A stretch of DNA of 64,000 nucleotides from Bacteroidaceae bacterium (lineage in GTDB: Bacteria > Bacteroidota > Bacteroidia > Bacteroidales > Bacteroidaceae). Both the position numbers and the translations under genes were made by a program. The notes beneath the pieces were generated by a model that had not been told where the DNA came from, ran no database searches, and saw nothing but the letters and a program-made list of their open reading frames with translations. Positions 53,301-59,889 of this stretch are shown in pieces; within the stretch, counting starts at the first letter, position 1; each line of letters begins with the position of its first letter. The stretch spans positions 1 through 64,000 of the forward strand of contig JAGBTN010000017.1 in NCBI GenBank assembly GCA_017631315.1. The letters run 5' to 3'.

Positions 53301-53414
53301 AACTGAGGTATAGACGCTAAGCTCACGCTTCTTCGTCTTTGTTGAGTCCGTCTGGCCGTAAGTCGCCATGCTGAAGAGGGCGAGCAGGAGGGCAATGATG
53401 GTTTGCTTGTTCAT
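50382..53414 (-). CDS. Outer-membrane beta-barrel protein with plug-like N-terminal domain
   Basis: A 1,010-residue protein with a signal peptide (IIALLLALFSMATYGQ), a carboxypeptidase-regulatory-like beta sandwich (about 30-135), a plug-like domain (DALIKKLPGVELKGGGEITV, NGRKVDALLLNGKDFFDSD) and a large C-terminal beta barrel. The pattern fits the OMP_b-brl_3 group, related to TonB-dependent receptors. No clear TonB box is seen, so active import is uncertain. Residues about 131-142 (SSPKGELEGAL region) are encoded by an inserted palindromic element. The promoter shares a two-box motif with the ECF sigma operon. The TlpA-like gene is downstream in the same operon. Confidence 0.85.
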   Translation of the reverse strand: MNKQTIIALLLALFSMATYGQTDSTKTKKRELSVYTSVADHLTHDGIDSLKATLLRAADSSFVDTVHVQSYKYKYDDKRHTYAVASIKEAGKYLLRLEAKGYQTRFAPFEIQKMYKRENYRDLKPIYLHRAKKSSPKGELEGALDSTTIMDEVVVKATKLKFYMDGDTLVYDADAFSMAEGSMLDALIKKLPGVELKGGGEITVNGRKVDALLLNGKDFFDSDRELLLDNMPSYMVKDIRSYERTPDNVKGTIREKTTQKEMVMDVRLKRDYNTAWLANAEGGIGKRFGSQEDFGETTKAPPFLGRAFAMRYSTNSRIALFANVNNLSDYHTPGEKGEWSPLRQERGITTSYTLGANGLYEKGEDFRYQGSIKGTYADSKEANHTASETFLQGGNTYGRSFFTRRSYDARLNTDHEVRLRKPGTLWETFKGLYFDNDVSLEYLHWSNYSSSASATLAEDVAEGWGKAWMDSLMTPYAGNLLRRYALNRDTSRRHGTGRHININDYGFFNVSPAHNDYINFMLNYKYYFYDRYEDVFEHYLLDYPKTEAASDFRNRYRPNIDRTHDFSLIPELTFALDQKYNHNIQIEDGFSYNNNESNRSLYLLNQMEEWANTELHPLGTLPSTEEMLRTLDADNSQRSHRKTINNAPSIGYSFRHYNDSTGTLNNLNASLSLPIIHETLDYWQGTQVDTTMSRRTTSLSARLYFSHSHHKTNRNIWGGYQTNVSQPSMRSLLNIRTDSDPLNIQLGNPDLRPSRSHSIYGNYREKLRRTLVNASFSFDATQDAVATAVLYDKQTGVRTSSPQNIDGNWNTNASAGVDFPLDHKERLRLKQTFRHRHNHSVDLMNNVRSVVASNYFDDELSLSWKPTDKLDLTAKGDLHYQRSTSARADFTRINVFDFDYSLAGQIELPWNFQLATDLTMYSRRGYSDATMNTNELVWNARITKRLMHGNLLLQLDGFDMLGQLSNVRHSINAQGRTETFYNVLPSYALFHVTWRLNKKPKSEENKEIRE
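52988..53023. repeat. Palindromic element inserted in frame in the outer-membrane protein gene
   Basis: CCCCCTCTAACTCCCCC, TT, GGGGGAGG then ACTTTTTGG: a GC-rich palindrome with a T-rich tail, 36 bp (12 codons). It encodes the KKSSPKGELEGA segment between the beta-sandwich and plug domains. Confidence 0.75.
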
Positions 53415-53432
53415 ATTTATACCTGTTATATA

Positions 53433-53461
53433 TATAACGCACGAAAAGGCGAAATGTTAAC
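53433..53461 (-). promoter_or_regulatory. ECF-type promoter of the outer-membrane protein operon
   Basis: On the minus strand GTTAAC, 16 bp, CGTTATA, 18 bp before the start codon. It matches the ECF sigma operon promoter in both sequence and spacing and has no TAnnTTTG box. Confidence 0.6.
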
Positions 53462-53560
53462 TGCCTTGGGGCATGATTTAAGTTTTATTAACAGGAAGCC
53501 TTTCATTTTTCATGTTTTATGATTGATATTGCGGGAAATGTTGTACCTCCCTCAAAAATT

Positions 53561-53632
53561 AAAATCTGCCCCCGCATCATCGCGACGCAGGAGCAGGGTG
53601 GCGCCGTTAGTCTTGTTAACTTTAAAACCGAC
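53561..53632. repeat. Dispersed repeat, copy 1
   Basis: Starts AAAATCTGCCCCCGCAT and includes GGCGCC and GTTAACTTTAAAAC. It aligns with 57491-57556 over about 65 bp with scattered differences. Confidence 0.7.
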
Positions 53633-53674
53633 GGTAAAGGTACATGCCTTCTGCCAAACTGACAAACAAATCCT

Positions 53675-53770
53675 GTTTCAATGTGTTTCACTGCAACGTT
53701 AAAAGATATTGCCAGCACCTCGATTCCTGCAAAGTTACAGATTGTGAAACACATTGAAACACGATGAAAC
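53675..53770. promoter_or_regulatory. Operator-like inverted repeat with 10-bp phased TGAAAC units
   Basis: GTTTCAATGTGTTTCAC (53675-53691) and its exact complement (53744-53760) flank 52 bp. Within them GTTTCA recurs at 53675 and 53685, and TGAAAC at 53745, 53755 and 53765, always 10 bp apart. The last unit lies 24 bp before the -7 box of the TPR-HTH gene. Confidence 0.7.
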
Positions 53771-53793
53771 GCTCCTTTTCGTTTTTTTTTATA

Positions 53794-53801
53794 TAATTTT
53801 G
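53794..53801 (+). promoter_or_regulatory. -7 box of the TPR-HTH regulator gene
   Basis: TAATTTTG 20 bp before the start codon. Confidence 0.55.
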
Positions 53802-53820
53802 CAGCACCAATCCACCAAAC

Positions 53821-55407
53821 ATGAGACATTATTTAATCCTTCTTCTGCTGCTCGCTTCCTGTTCTAATGAGACTATCTTAAGGAAGATGGAGCAGATAAA
53901 GAACTTCGGCAACGAGAGCCCGAGGGAGGCGCTTGCCATGCTCGATTCGCTCGATGTCAGTAGCGAGAGCGAGTACATCAAGAACAAATACAGTTTGCTG
54001 CACATCCGTTTGAGCGACAAGTCAGACATCATGCCCGACTCCGACGAAGAGATAAAGCGGCTGGTAGGATACTTCGAGGCAAAAGGTTCCATCGCGGAAA
54101 AGCAGGAGGGCTATTTCTATGCCGGCAGCACGTACCGTGACTTGCAGGACACGCCCAGGGCTTTGGAGAACTTCTTCAAGTCGCTCGACCTTGCCCTCGA
54201 CTACCCGAAAGAGTGCGACTCCATCATGCTTCGCAACACATACTCCAACCTCACCTACCTCTTCTATATGGTGAAGGATTATCCTGATGCTTTGGAATAT
54301 GGGCTTAAGGAATTGGAGATTTGCAGGCAGACGAAGACCGATGTCGTGATTCCATTCATGCACATCAGGGCTCCGTACCTCGATATGGATAGCTTGCGAC
54401 AGGCGGAGGCAGCAAGTGACTCGGCTTTCGCACACATCATGCAGTCGGGAAACTTCCACAAATATCAGGAGTCGTTGGTCTTTCTGCTGTATAGCTATTC
54501 GTATATAGACAAAGTGGAGAAGGCAAAGAAGTGTCTGCCGCTGATAGAGGGCAATACGTTGGAGGACGGCAATGTATGGCAATGTGTGGCTTTTGCGTTT
54601 TACTATGAGGCATTGGGCAAGAATGACTCGGCTGCCATCTATTGCAAGAAGGTTCTCGAGGATGCGAAGGACACGCTCTATATGTATGATGCAGCAAAAC
54701 ATCTCTTTACATATTACAACGAGTTGGGCGACGAGCGCAATGCCGCCCGATATGCCAAGGCCTACATGGACATAAGCAATGCTTTGGACTTCGGGAGACG
54801 GCAGGAGTTGTCGGCAACGGTCAACAATCAATACAAGTATCACCTCGACCAGAAGGAAGAGCAGCGGCTGAAGGAAGAGAGGGAACGCTACAAGACAATT
54901 CTCCTGCTCCTTGCCCCTTGCTCTCTGCTCCTTATCTCTGTCGGCTACATTCTTTATATGCGAAGGCGGAACAAGCACTTGCAGGACGTCGTCGCCCTCT
55001 CGTCGCAACTGAAGAGGCTCTCCGAAGAAGAGGACAGGCTTCGCGATATGGTCAGGGAGAAGCAGGAACAGAACAAGACCATCCTCCAGTTCCTACACCA
55101 GTCGGAGTTAGAAGGCAAGGCAGAAGATGTCATCCTTGCTGTCCGTCAGTCCTCCACAGGCAAGAGGGACATGACTTCTGCCGAGTGGAAACAACTCTAT
55201 CATGCCGTCGACGAGCTTTACCCGTCGTTCCGGGACAGGCTTCTCAAAGAGCTTGGCACCTTCACGGAACAACAGATTCAGGTCTGCTACCTGATGCGCA
55301 TCGGCCTCTCCAAGCCTCAGATTCAGAACATGGCCAACCTCTCCCGCTCCACCGTCTGGCGCTGGGTCAATAAGTACGATTGGGTAAACACCACGGAAAG
55401 CAAATAA
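53821..55407 (+). CDS. Membrane-anchored TPR regulator with C-terminal helix-turn-helix
   Basis: A 528-residue one-component regulator. The signal sequence carries a lipobox-like LLASC. A TPR-rich region (about 25-335) should lie outside the membrane, followed by a single span near 360-379 (LLLLAPCSLLLISVGYILYM), a cytoplasmic coiled coil (about 385-425) and a helix-turn-helix near 495-519 (GLSKPQIQNMANLSRSTVWR). Related TPR-TM-HTH proteins are common next to surface-protein genes in Bacteroidetes. It presumably senses an envelope signal and acts on nearby DNA; the phased inverted repeat just upstream is a candidate site. A lipidated N terminus would be odd for a bitopic regulator, so the lipobox may be chance. 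Confidence 0.8.
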   Translation: MRHYLILLLLLASCSNETILRKMEQIKNFGNESPREALAMLDSLDVSSESEYIKNKYSLLHIRLSDKSDIMPDSDEEIKRLVGYFEAKGSIAEKQEGYFYAGSTYRDLQDTPRALENFFKSLDLALDYPKECDSIMLRNTYSNLTYLFYMVKDYPDALEYGLKELEICRQTKTDVVIPFMHIRAPYLDMDSLRQAEAASDSAFAHIMQSGNFHKYQESLVFLLYSYSYIDKVEKAKKCLPLIEGNTLEDGNVWQCVAFAFYYEALGKNDSAAIYCKKVLEDAKDTLYMYDAAKHLFTYYNELGDERNAARYAKAYMDISNALDFGRRQELSATVNNQYKYHLDQKEEQRLKEERERYKTILLLLAPCSLLLISVGYILYMRRRNKHLQDVVALSSQLKRLSEEEDRLRDMVREKQEQNKTILQFLHQSELEGKAEDVILAVRQSSTGKRDMTSAEWKQLYHAVDELYPSFRDRLLKELGTFTEQQIQVCYLMRIGLSKPQIQNMANLSRSTVWRWVNKYDWVNTTESK

Positions 55408-55463
55408 CCTCGCGGAAAAGAATAATTCTTCATTCTTAATTCTTCATTCTTAATTTTATTTCG

Positions 55464-55471
55464 TACCTTTG
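55464..55471 (+). promoter_or_regulatory. -7 box of the toxin-antitoxin pair
   Basis: TACCTTTG 29 bp before the antitoxin start, preceded by a 13-bp direct repeat (ATTCTTCATTCTTA) at 55424-55451. Confidence 0.6.
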
Positions 55472-55499
55472 CAGGCATAAAACCTAATACGACGAGATT

Positions 55500-55754
55500 A
55501 TGACGACATTACGTTTACGTGAGGAACTTCTCCGCGAACTTAACCCAATCTTCGACAGCGAGGTGGCGATGCAGAAGACACTCACCGCTCTGCGCGACAT
55601 CCGTCGGGCTGTATTCTCTGAGGTTCCAGCAAGCAAGTCCGCTGTCCGGAAAGGTTGGTCTGCTGCTGCACGCAAAGCACACAAGCAAGGAGATGACCAG
55701 TTGGTCGCTGCCGATGTATTCGACGATGACAAGGTGGGGGACTGGCAATGGTAG
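55500..55754 (+). CDS. Antitoxin-like partner of the MazF-type toxin
   Basis: An 84-residue protein starting MTTLRLREELLRELNPIFDS, helix-rich, with a charged C-terminal tail ending DDKVGDWQW. It is not a recognisable ribbon-helix-helix or AbrB domain by eye, but position and 7-nt overlap with the toxin gene make it the likely antitoxin: it would bind the toxin through its acidic tail and repress the operon. Confidence 0.7.
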   Translation: MTTLRLREELLRELNPIFDSEVAMQKTLTALRDIRRAVFSEVPASKSAVRKGWSAAARKAHKQGDDQLVAADVFDDDKVGDWQW

Positions 55755-56068
55755 AGCAGTTCGATGTCTATTGGGTTGACCTCAACCCGACGGTCGGTGC
55801 TGAGATACAGAAGATTCGTCCCTGCGTAGTGGTAAGCCCTAATGAACTCAACAGGTATCTTGCTACGGTCATCATTATTCCTGTCACATCTGCAGTCCAT
55901 GGCTATCCTTTCCGTGTTGCCTGCCAAATAGACGGACGCGAAGGCGAGATAGTCACCGACCAGATAAGGACGGTTGACAAGAGTCGATTGAAGAAGAGGA
56001 TTACAACACTTGCGCCTGGCGAACAAGCCGAGTTGCAGGACGTGCTCCGTCAGATGTTCTGCGAATGA
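55748..56068 (+). CDS. MazF/PemK-type endoribonuclease toxin
   Basis: A 106-residue type II toxin. Family landmarks are FDVYWVDLNPTVGAEIQKIR with PCVVVSPNELNRY, the VIIIPVTSA strand, and IVTDQIRTVDKSRL with the catalytic threonine/arginine environment. It would cleave mRNA when the antitoxin is lost. It overlaps the antitoxin gene by 7 nt and ends at a hairpin (56075-56106). Confidence 0.92.
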   Translation: MVEQFDVYWVDLNPTVGAEIQKIRPCVVVSPNELNRYLATVIIIPVTSAVHGYPFRVACQIDGREGEIVTDQIRTVDKSRLKKRITTLAPGEQAELQDVLRQMFCE

Positions 56069-56074
56069 CATACT

Positions 56075-56106
56075 CATCCCTCTCCCCATTAAGGCCGAGA
56101 GGGATG
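56075..56106. terminator. Hairpin between the toxin and the convergent secreted-protein gene
   Basis: CATCCCTCTC pairs with GAGAGGGATG around a 12-nt loop. Its CCTCTCCCC composition resembles the palindromic elements at 52988, 59384 and 59715. Confidence 0.7.
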
Positions 56107-56245
56107 AATGTTTCTGTGCATCACTTCGGTGGCTCTTCGCTTCGCTCAGGCGGTTCATTGTCTGTGTTGATTTTACCTTTTATTATATTAAACGCATAGC
56201 CTCGCAAAATATAACGCGAAATGGCGTTAAAGATTCTTAAAGACG

Positions 56246-57352
56246 CTATTCCTTGGGTGCCATGCCTTCGAAGTATGCCTTCTTGCCATTCACGAAGGAC
56301 TTAAGGCTATACCATTCGGTGGGAATCCATTCTACGCCTCTGGTGTTGAGAATGAGGAAGTGGAAGCCGTGGTTGGCAGCTCGCACCTGTATTGAGTTGG
56401 TTTGTTCCGAGATGTTGCGAGTATAGACAGCCAGCATTTTGGAGGGTCTCCCTTCGAAAGATGCGCCATAGTGATATTCGTAGTGTCTGCTCTGCCGACT
56501 ATTGGTAAACCTCAGCGCCATACTATCGATGGCAGCAAGCAATTGCTGGGCGAGCTGCTTCTGGTCTTCAGTTAAAGAATAGATCTTTGCTTCTGTCACG
56601 CCCGCGTAAGCGTATTCTCCATAGTTGACAATATTCATCCATGCTTTCCTGTCTTCTGACTCGTCATCATCCCAGACAGCGCGGGAATATGCTTCATCGT
56701 GCTGCCAGAAGGCATTTCGATGAGTGATGCTGTGCTCGTTGAAGAGGCTTTCGATGTCGTCATTCAGGTCTCCCCAAGTATATGTGTCAGAATATAAGTC
56801 GACACTGGGCAGAGTGACGGTATACTTGAACCGACCTTCGAAGGCATCTTTCGCTTCCCCTGATTCGAGGACGAAGTTGAGAGACTCGTCGGAATAAAAG
56901 TATGTGTATTTGTTATAGCTGTATTTGTGGACTCGCGAGGCATCGCGACAGAAGTTCATGGAATAGAAAATAGTGTCCTTGTAGCCTGTGTGGCTTTCGT
57001 AATGACAAGTGTCCTGTGCCTCTTTTTGCAGATCGGAAAGGGTTCGACGAATAGCCTTCACTTTCTTGTCGAAGCACGCCTTTTCTACTTGCAGCACGCT
57101 ATCTACGAAGAGAGTGTCTTTCCTGCCCCGAATGAGGCCTGGTCTGTAGTAAAAATACAGGGAATAGTCCAAGCTCGGATGACTGCCATAGCCATCCATT
57201 CCACCTCTCTTTACGATAGATGGTGGCCTGTTAAATACTGCTCCTTTCGTTTCCTTGAGTTCTTCAAAGAGCTGGTTTATCTTGGGGTTCACTTGAGCCA
57301 CGGATGTAGCACTCATGAGTGCGGCCATGATGATTGAGATTACCTTTTTCAT
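56246..57352 (-). CDS. Secreted protein of unknown function A
   Basis: A 368-residue protein with a signal peptide (VISIIMAALMSATSVAQ) and no recognised domain. It is rich in Tyr, Asp and Ser, with segments such as YYFRPG-like SLYFYYRPGLIRG, VHKYSYNKYTYFYSD and SLTEDQKQLAQQLLAAIDSM. The C terminus (FHFLILNTRGVEWIPTEWYS) is beta-rich. It lies 210 bp downstream of unknown protein B on the same strand and may belong to the ECF sigma operon, though the gap holds two repeat blocks. Confidence 0.65.
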   Translation of the reverse strand: MKKVISIIMAALMSATSVAQVNPKINQLFEELKETKGAVFNRPPSIVKRGGMDGYGSHPSLDYSLYFYYRPGLIRGRKDTLFVDSVLQVEKACFDKKVKAIRRTLSDLQKEAQDTCHYESHTGYKDTIFYSMNFCRDASRVHKYSYNKYTYFYSDESLNFVLESGEAKDAFEGRFKYTVTLPSVDLYSDTYTWGDLNDDIESLFNEHSITHRNAFWQHDEAYSRAVWDDDESEDRKAWMNIVNYGEYAYAGVTEAKIYSLTEDQKQLAQQLLAAIDSMALRFTNSRQSRHYEYHYGASFEGRPSKMLAVYTRNISEQTNSIQVRAANHGFHFLILNTRGVEWIPTEWYSLKSFVNGKKAYFEGMAPKE

Positions 57353-57397
57353 TGTCTTATTTCATTAGTCTTGTTGCCTGAGATATGCTGTCAAATC

Positions 57398-57463
57398 GAT
57401 TGCACTTACATGTACATGCATTTGCACATACATGTAGGCGCAATTGCATCTTCGTGTAGCAGC
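57398..57463. repeat. 22-bp-period array, ACATGTA family (locus h)
   Basis: Three units start at 57398, 57420 and 57442. They share ATTGCA or TTGCACA at the start and ACATGTA or CGTGTAG in the middle, and two of them end in a GC pair after G. The period is exactly 22 bp. Confidence 0.8.
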
Positions 57464-57490
57464 AAAGAAATGGACTTGTTGGGTTTGAAG

Positions 57491-57556
57491 AAATCTGCTG
57501 CCGCATTTCGCAACGCAGCAGCAGAAAGGCGCCATTTATTAACTCTAAAACTTAAC
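57491..57556. repeat. Dispersed repeat, copy 2
   Basis: Aligns with 53561-53632. It starts AAATCTGCTGCCGCAT and contains CTGCTGC and GCAGCAG as inverted arms, then GGCGCC and TTAACTCTAAAAC. Confidence 0.7.
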
Positions 57557-57562
57557 ATATTT

Positions 57563-59173
57563 TTATTGTTGTTCGTTTGCAGGAAGGTCGCCAACCCTTT
57601 CGAGTACAAAGTCGACGGCTGAAAGCCAACACCCCTTGAAGGGATGCCCCGTGAAGTCCGGGTCGCAGGAAACGCCGTAGGTGAGCTTGCCGTCGCGGAC
57701 CTCGATGCCGTCTATCACTACTTTGTTCCAGCCGTAACCCATTCCGCCGTTTGCCAGAGCGATGCGAACGTCGTTGGGCGAGATTTGTAGTCCCTTCTCG
57801 TCTGCTTCCTTGACGCGAATGGCGGCGTCTCGCCAGATGTCGCCCCCGCGGTCGTCGCAGGCGGGAATCTCGCTCAAGAGCAGGTCTTCGGCCTTTGCAA
57901 AGATGAAGGCACCCGTGTTGCCATGGTAGGAAGTTCTGGCAGCGGCAGTCAACTTGTAGATGCCCGGCTTGAGTTTCGTCTCTTTGCGCTCGGCCGTGTA
58001 TCTCAGTACGCTGTCCTCGTCGGCACAGGCATCGAGGTATTCCAACTCCTTATTGCCCGTGTAGTGCTTACCCGAAACGGCATAGTACCAGCGTCCGTTG
58101 TCGTTCCTTGTCACGGTGAAACCATTGTCGCGAAGGAACTGATGGCGTTTCGTGTCGTGATGGCTCAGGCGGACAGACTCGTTGACCTTCCCCCTCAGGA
58201 TGCTTTCTGCAGCCTTGAAATAGTTTTGTATCTGAGGGTCGCAGTGCTTTGCTTTATCCTCCATGTCGTAGAGTTCCTTCCATATCAATGCGAATTCTTC
58301 GGGTGTGAGAAGGCGTTCGTAGCGTGAGGCTTCACGTTTCAGTGCGAAACCAATCGAGGCGAATTGCGGATTGGGAGTAGCCTTGCAGTATGTGGCGAGC
58401 GCCTCTAACTTGCGCTTCAGGCAGTAAAATCCGTCGTAGAAGTCGGAGAAGTGGTCCATTTGGTGCAATACATCCCGATGATACTTTGCGCTGACTGCCC
58501 ACTTGCCGTCAATATAAGTCGTGTCGATTTCCTGCTTCGGATTGTTCTTTACCGTTTCGCCAACTTTGATGGCCGTGCGGACACTGTCCATCGTGATGCG
58601 GTCGTCTCCCTGTTTAATCTCGACGATTCCCATATCGTAACTAAGATGCTGTGTGATGTAGCCCTTTTTCGCCCCAGTTGGCAGGTCGTCCCATTGCAGG
58701 ATGAAAGCCTGCAGAAGTCCGTCTGGCTTTACATTAAAAATAAGCAACCTCGCGTTCTGGCAGGCGGTGAATATGCAGACGACGTCACGTCCTTTGTCTT
58801 TCGGGCCTATGAATGACCTTAGCCCGCGTGTCGCTTCGCCGCCCGGACCTTTGTGGATGCGGTAGTCTTCCGCTATGTCCCACTGCTCCTCGAACAGCTT
58901 CACAAGTTGCTTCCAGGGCTTTGCATCTTTGCAGGTGAATTTCACAGACATGGCGCTGTCCTTCGGGAAGTCTGTAGGCGGGAAGGTTGTCATGGAATAC
59001 GAGCCTTCGATGATTGTTGTTCTTTTGTCTTTCAGAAAGCTCATGATGGCATTTTGGATGTGGTATGTGCGAACCACTCGCGCTTTGAGCGGCAAAGCCA
59101 GGAACATGCCAAGGAGCAGGATGCTGAGTTGTGTAAGTCTTTTCATAGTGGTATATGTTTTTGTTTGATTCAT
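57563..59173 (-). CDS. Secreted protein of unknown function B (ECF sigma operon)
   Basis: A 536-residue protein with a signal peptide (LTQLSILLLGMFLALPLKA). No domain is recognised with confidence. The first 180 residues (IQNAIMSFLKDKRTTIIEGS, PWKQLVKLFEEQWDIAEDYR, VVCIFTACQNARLLIF) resemble DUF4252/DUF5024-like adhesin-associated modules in style only. The last 170 residues form a beta-sandwich-like carbohydrate-binding pattern (LKPGIYKLTAAARTSYHGNT, VVIDGIEVRDGKLTYGV, WLSAVDFVLERV). The start ATG overlaps the anti-sigma-like stop (ATGA), so translation is coupled and its expression follows the sigma factor. Confidence 0.75.
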   Translation of the reverse strand: MNQTKTYTTMKRLTQLSILLLGMFLALPLKARVVRTYHIQNAIMSFLKDKRTTIIEGSYSMTTFPPTDFPKDSAMSVKFTCKDAKPWKQLVKLFEEQWDIAEDYRIHKGPGGEATRGLRSFIGPKDKGRDVVCIFTACQNARLLIFNVKPDGLLQAFILQWDDLPTGAKKGYITQHLSYDMGIVEIKQGDDRITMDSVRTAIKVGETVKNNPKQEIDTTYIDGKWAVSAKYHRDVLHQMDHFSDFYDGFYCLKRKLEALATYCKATPNPQFASIGFALKREASRYERLLTPEEFALIWKELYDMEDKAKHCDPQIQNYFKAAESILRGKVNESVRLSHHDTKRHQFLRDNGFTVTRNDNGRWYYAVSGKHYTGNKELEYLDACADEDSVLRYTAERKETKLKPGIYKLTAAARTSYHGNTGAFIFAKAEDLLLSEIPACDDRGGDIWRDAAIRVKEADEKGLQISPNDVRIALANGGMGYGWNKVVIDGIEVRDGKLTYGVSCDPDFTGHPFKGCWLSAVDFVLERVGDLPANEQQ

Positions 59174-59889
59174 AATGGGATGTATCGTGTCGTGGTGTCT
59201 ACGAGGTATTCCTCTTGGTAGGCGGTCTCCACTTGCTTTTGGATGATTTTGTTCACCAGGTCCTTGATGCGTTCGTCGGCTCGCATGAGGTCTGTCAACT
59301 CTGCCAGGCAGGTGTTGTCACTGCAGTCGCCCATCTGCTTCTCGAGTTGCGTGAGGTAGTAGTTGAGGCTGTCGGCAGCAGAGCCCCCCTCCAACCTCCC
59401 CCCGAGGAGGGAGGCTTCTTTTCTCCCCTCTCCATGGAGAGGGGTAGGGGGTGAGGCTTTCTCTTCGGCAGACGTCGCTTGTGCCGTCTTCAAACTTCTC
59501 GTGTGAACTTTGGAAACTTCTCGTGTGAAGTTGGCCGACTTCTCGTGTGAACTTTGCGATTTACTCTCGTGTGGTTTTTCGATGACCTTAATGGTGTCTT
59601 TCTGCTCGACAGGCACTTCTTTCGTTTCGGCGAGTTGGGGCTGGCCTTGAGGCTTGAAGTCCCACCAGGCGAAGAGTGCAACGGCTGCAATAAGCACTGC
59701 GGCAGCGGCCAACAGCCCCTCTCTAAACCTCCTCGCGAGGAGGGGGGCTTTTTGGTTTTGAGCCACTAGAGCGTCGAAGAGAGCCTCGTTTTGGTCGAGT
59801 TCGCTTTCAGAGGGCAGTTCCCATTTCTCCTGCTCTATCGGTCGTTTCCCATTGAGGTATTCGTCTATGAAGTGCTTTTTATCCATCAA
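59170..59889 (-). CDS. Membrane anti-sigma-like protein carrying three repeat insertions
   Basis: A 239-residue protein: a cytoplasmic N-terminal segment (HFIDEYLNGKRPIEQEKWEL), one membrane span about 58-76 (GLLAAAAVLIAAVALFAWW), a variable linker and a periplasmic helical end (YYLTQLEKQMGDCSDNTCLA). It overlaps the ECF sigma gene by 11 nt, the usual place of an anti-sigma factor, although it is not a clear FecR or zinc-type anti-sigma protein. Three segments come from repeats: 47-60 (KAPLLARRFREGLL), about 105-135 (22-bp-period array) and about 143-170 (KASPPTPLHGEGRKEASLLG). These lie in or beside the linker and keep the frame open. Confidence 0.75.
   Translation of the reverse strand: MMDKKHFIDEYLNGKRPIEQEKWELPSESELDQNEALFDALVAQNQKAPLLARRFREGLLAAAAVLIAAVALFAWWDFKPQGQPQLAETKEVPVEQKDTIKVIEKPHESKSQSSHEKSANFTREVSKVHTRSLKTAQATSAEEKASPPTPLHGEGRKEASLLGGRLEGGSAADSLNYYLTQLEKQMGDCSDNTCLAELTDLMRADERIKDLVNKIIQKQVETAYQEEYLVDTTTRYIPL
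59384..59456. repeat. Double palindromic element in the anti-sigma-like gene
   Basis: Two adjacent GC-rich palindromes: CCTCCCCCCGAGGAGGGAGG, then CTCCCCTCTCC, ATGGAGAGGGG with a GTAGGGGGTGAGG tail. The composition matches the elements at 52988 and 59715. Confidence 0.75.
59495..59582. repeat. 22-bp-period array inside a coding region (locus i)
   Basis: CTTCTCGTGTGAA recurs at 59495, 59517 and 59539, and a shifted copy lies at 59561-59582. Because 22 is not a multiple of 3 the copies are read in three different frames, none with a stop codon. Confidence 0.9.
59715..59755. repeat. Palindromic element at the membrane span of the anti-sigma-like gene
   Basis: AGCCCCTCTCTAAACC, CCTCGCGAGG, AGGGGGGCTTTTTGG. 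It encodes the KAPLLARRFREGLL segment just before the membrane span. Confidence 0.75.

Larger units (their letters stand above)
53415..53820. other. Divergent regulatory region
   Basis: Holds the ECF-type promoter of the outer-membrane protein gene, a dispersed repeat (53561-53632), a 17-bp inverted repeat made of phased TGAAAC units (53675-53770) and the -7 box of the TPR-HTH gene. No gene is seen. Confidence 0.7.

Noticed and set aside
53675-53760. Invertible promoter flanked by 17-bp inverted repeats
   Set aside because: The arms are made of 10-bp phased TGAAAC units, the enclosed 52 bp hold no promoter box, and no recombinase gene is nearby.
56203-56236. A third ECF-type promoter (CGTTATA on the minus strand)
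   Set aside because: The TTAAC box is 9 rather than 16 bp away and the motif points into the end of the toxin gene.
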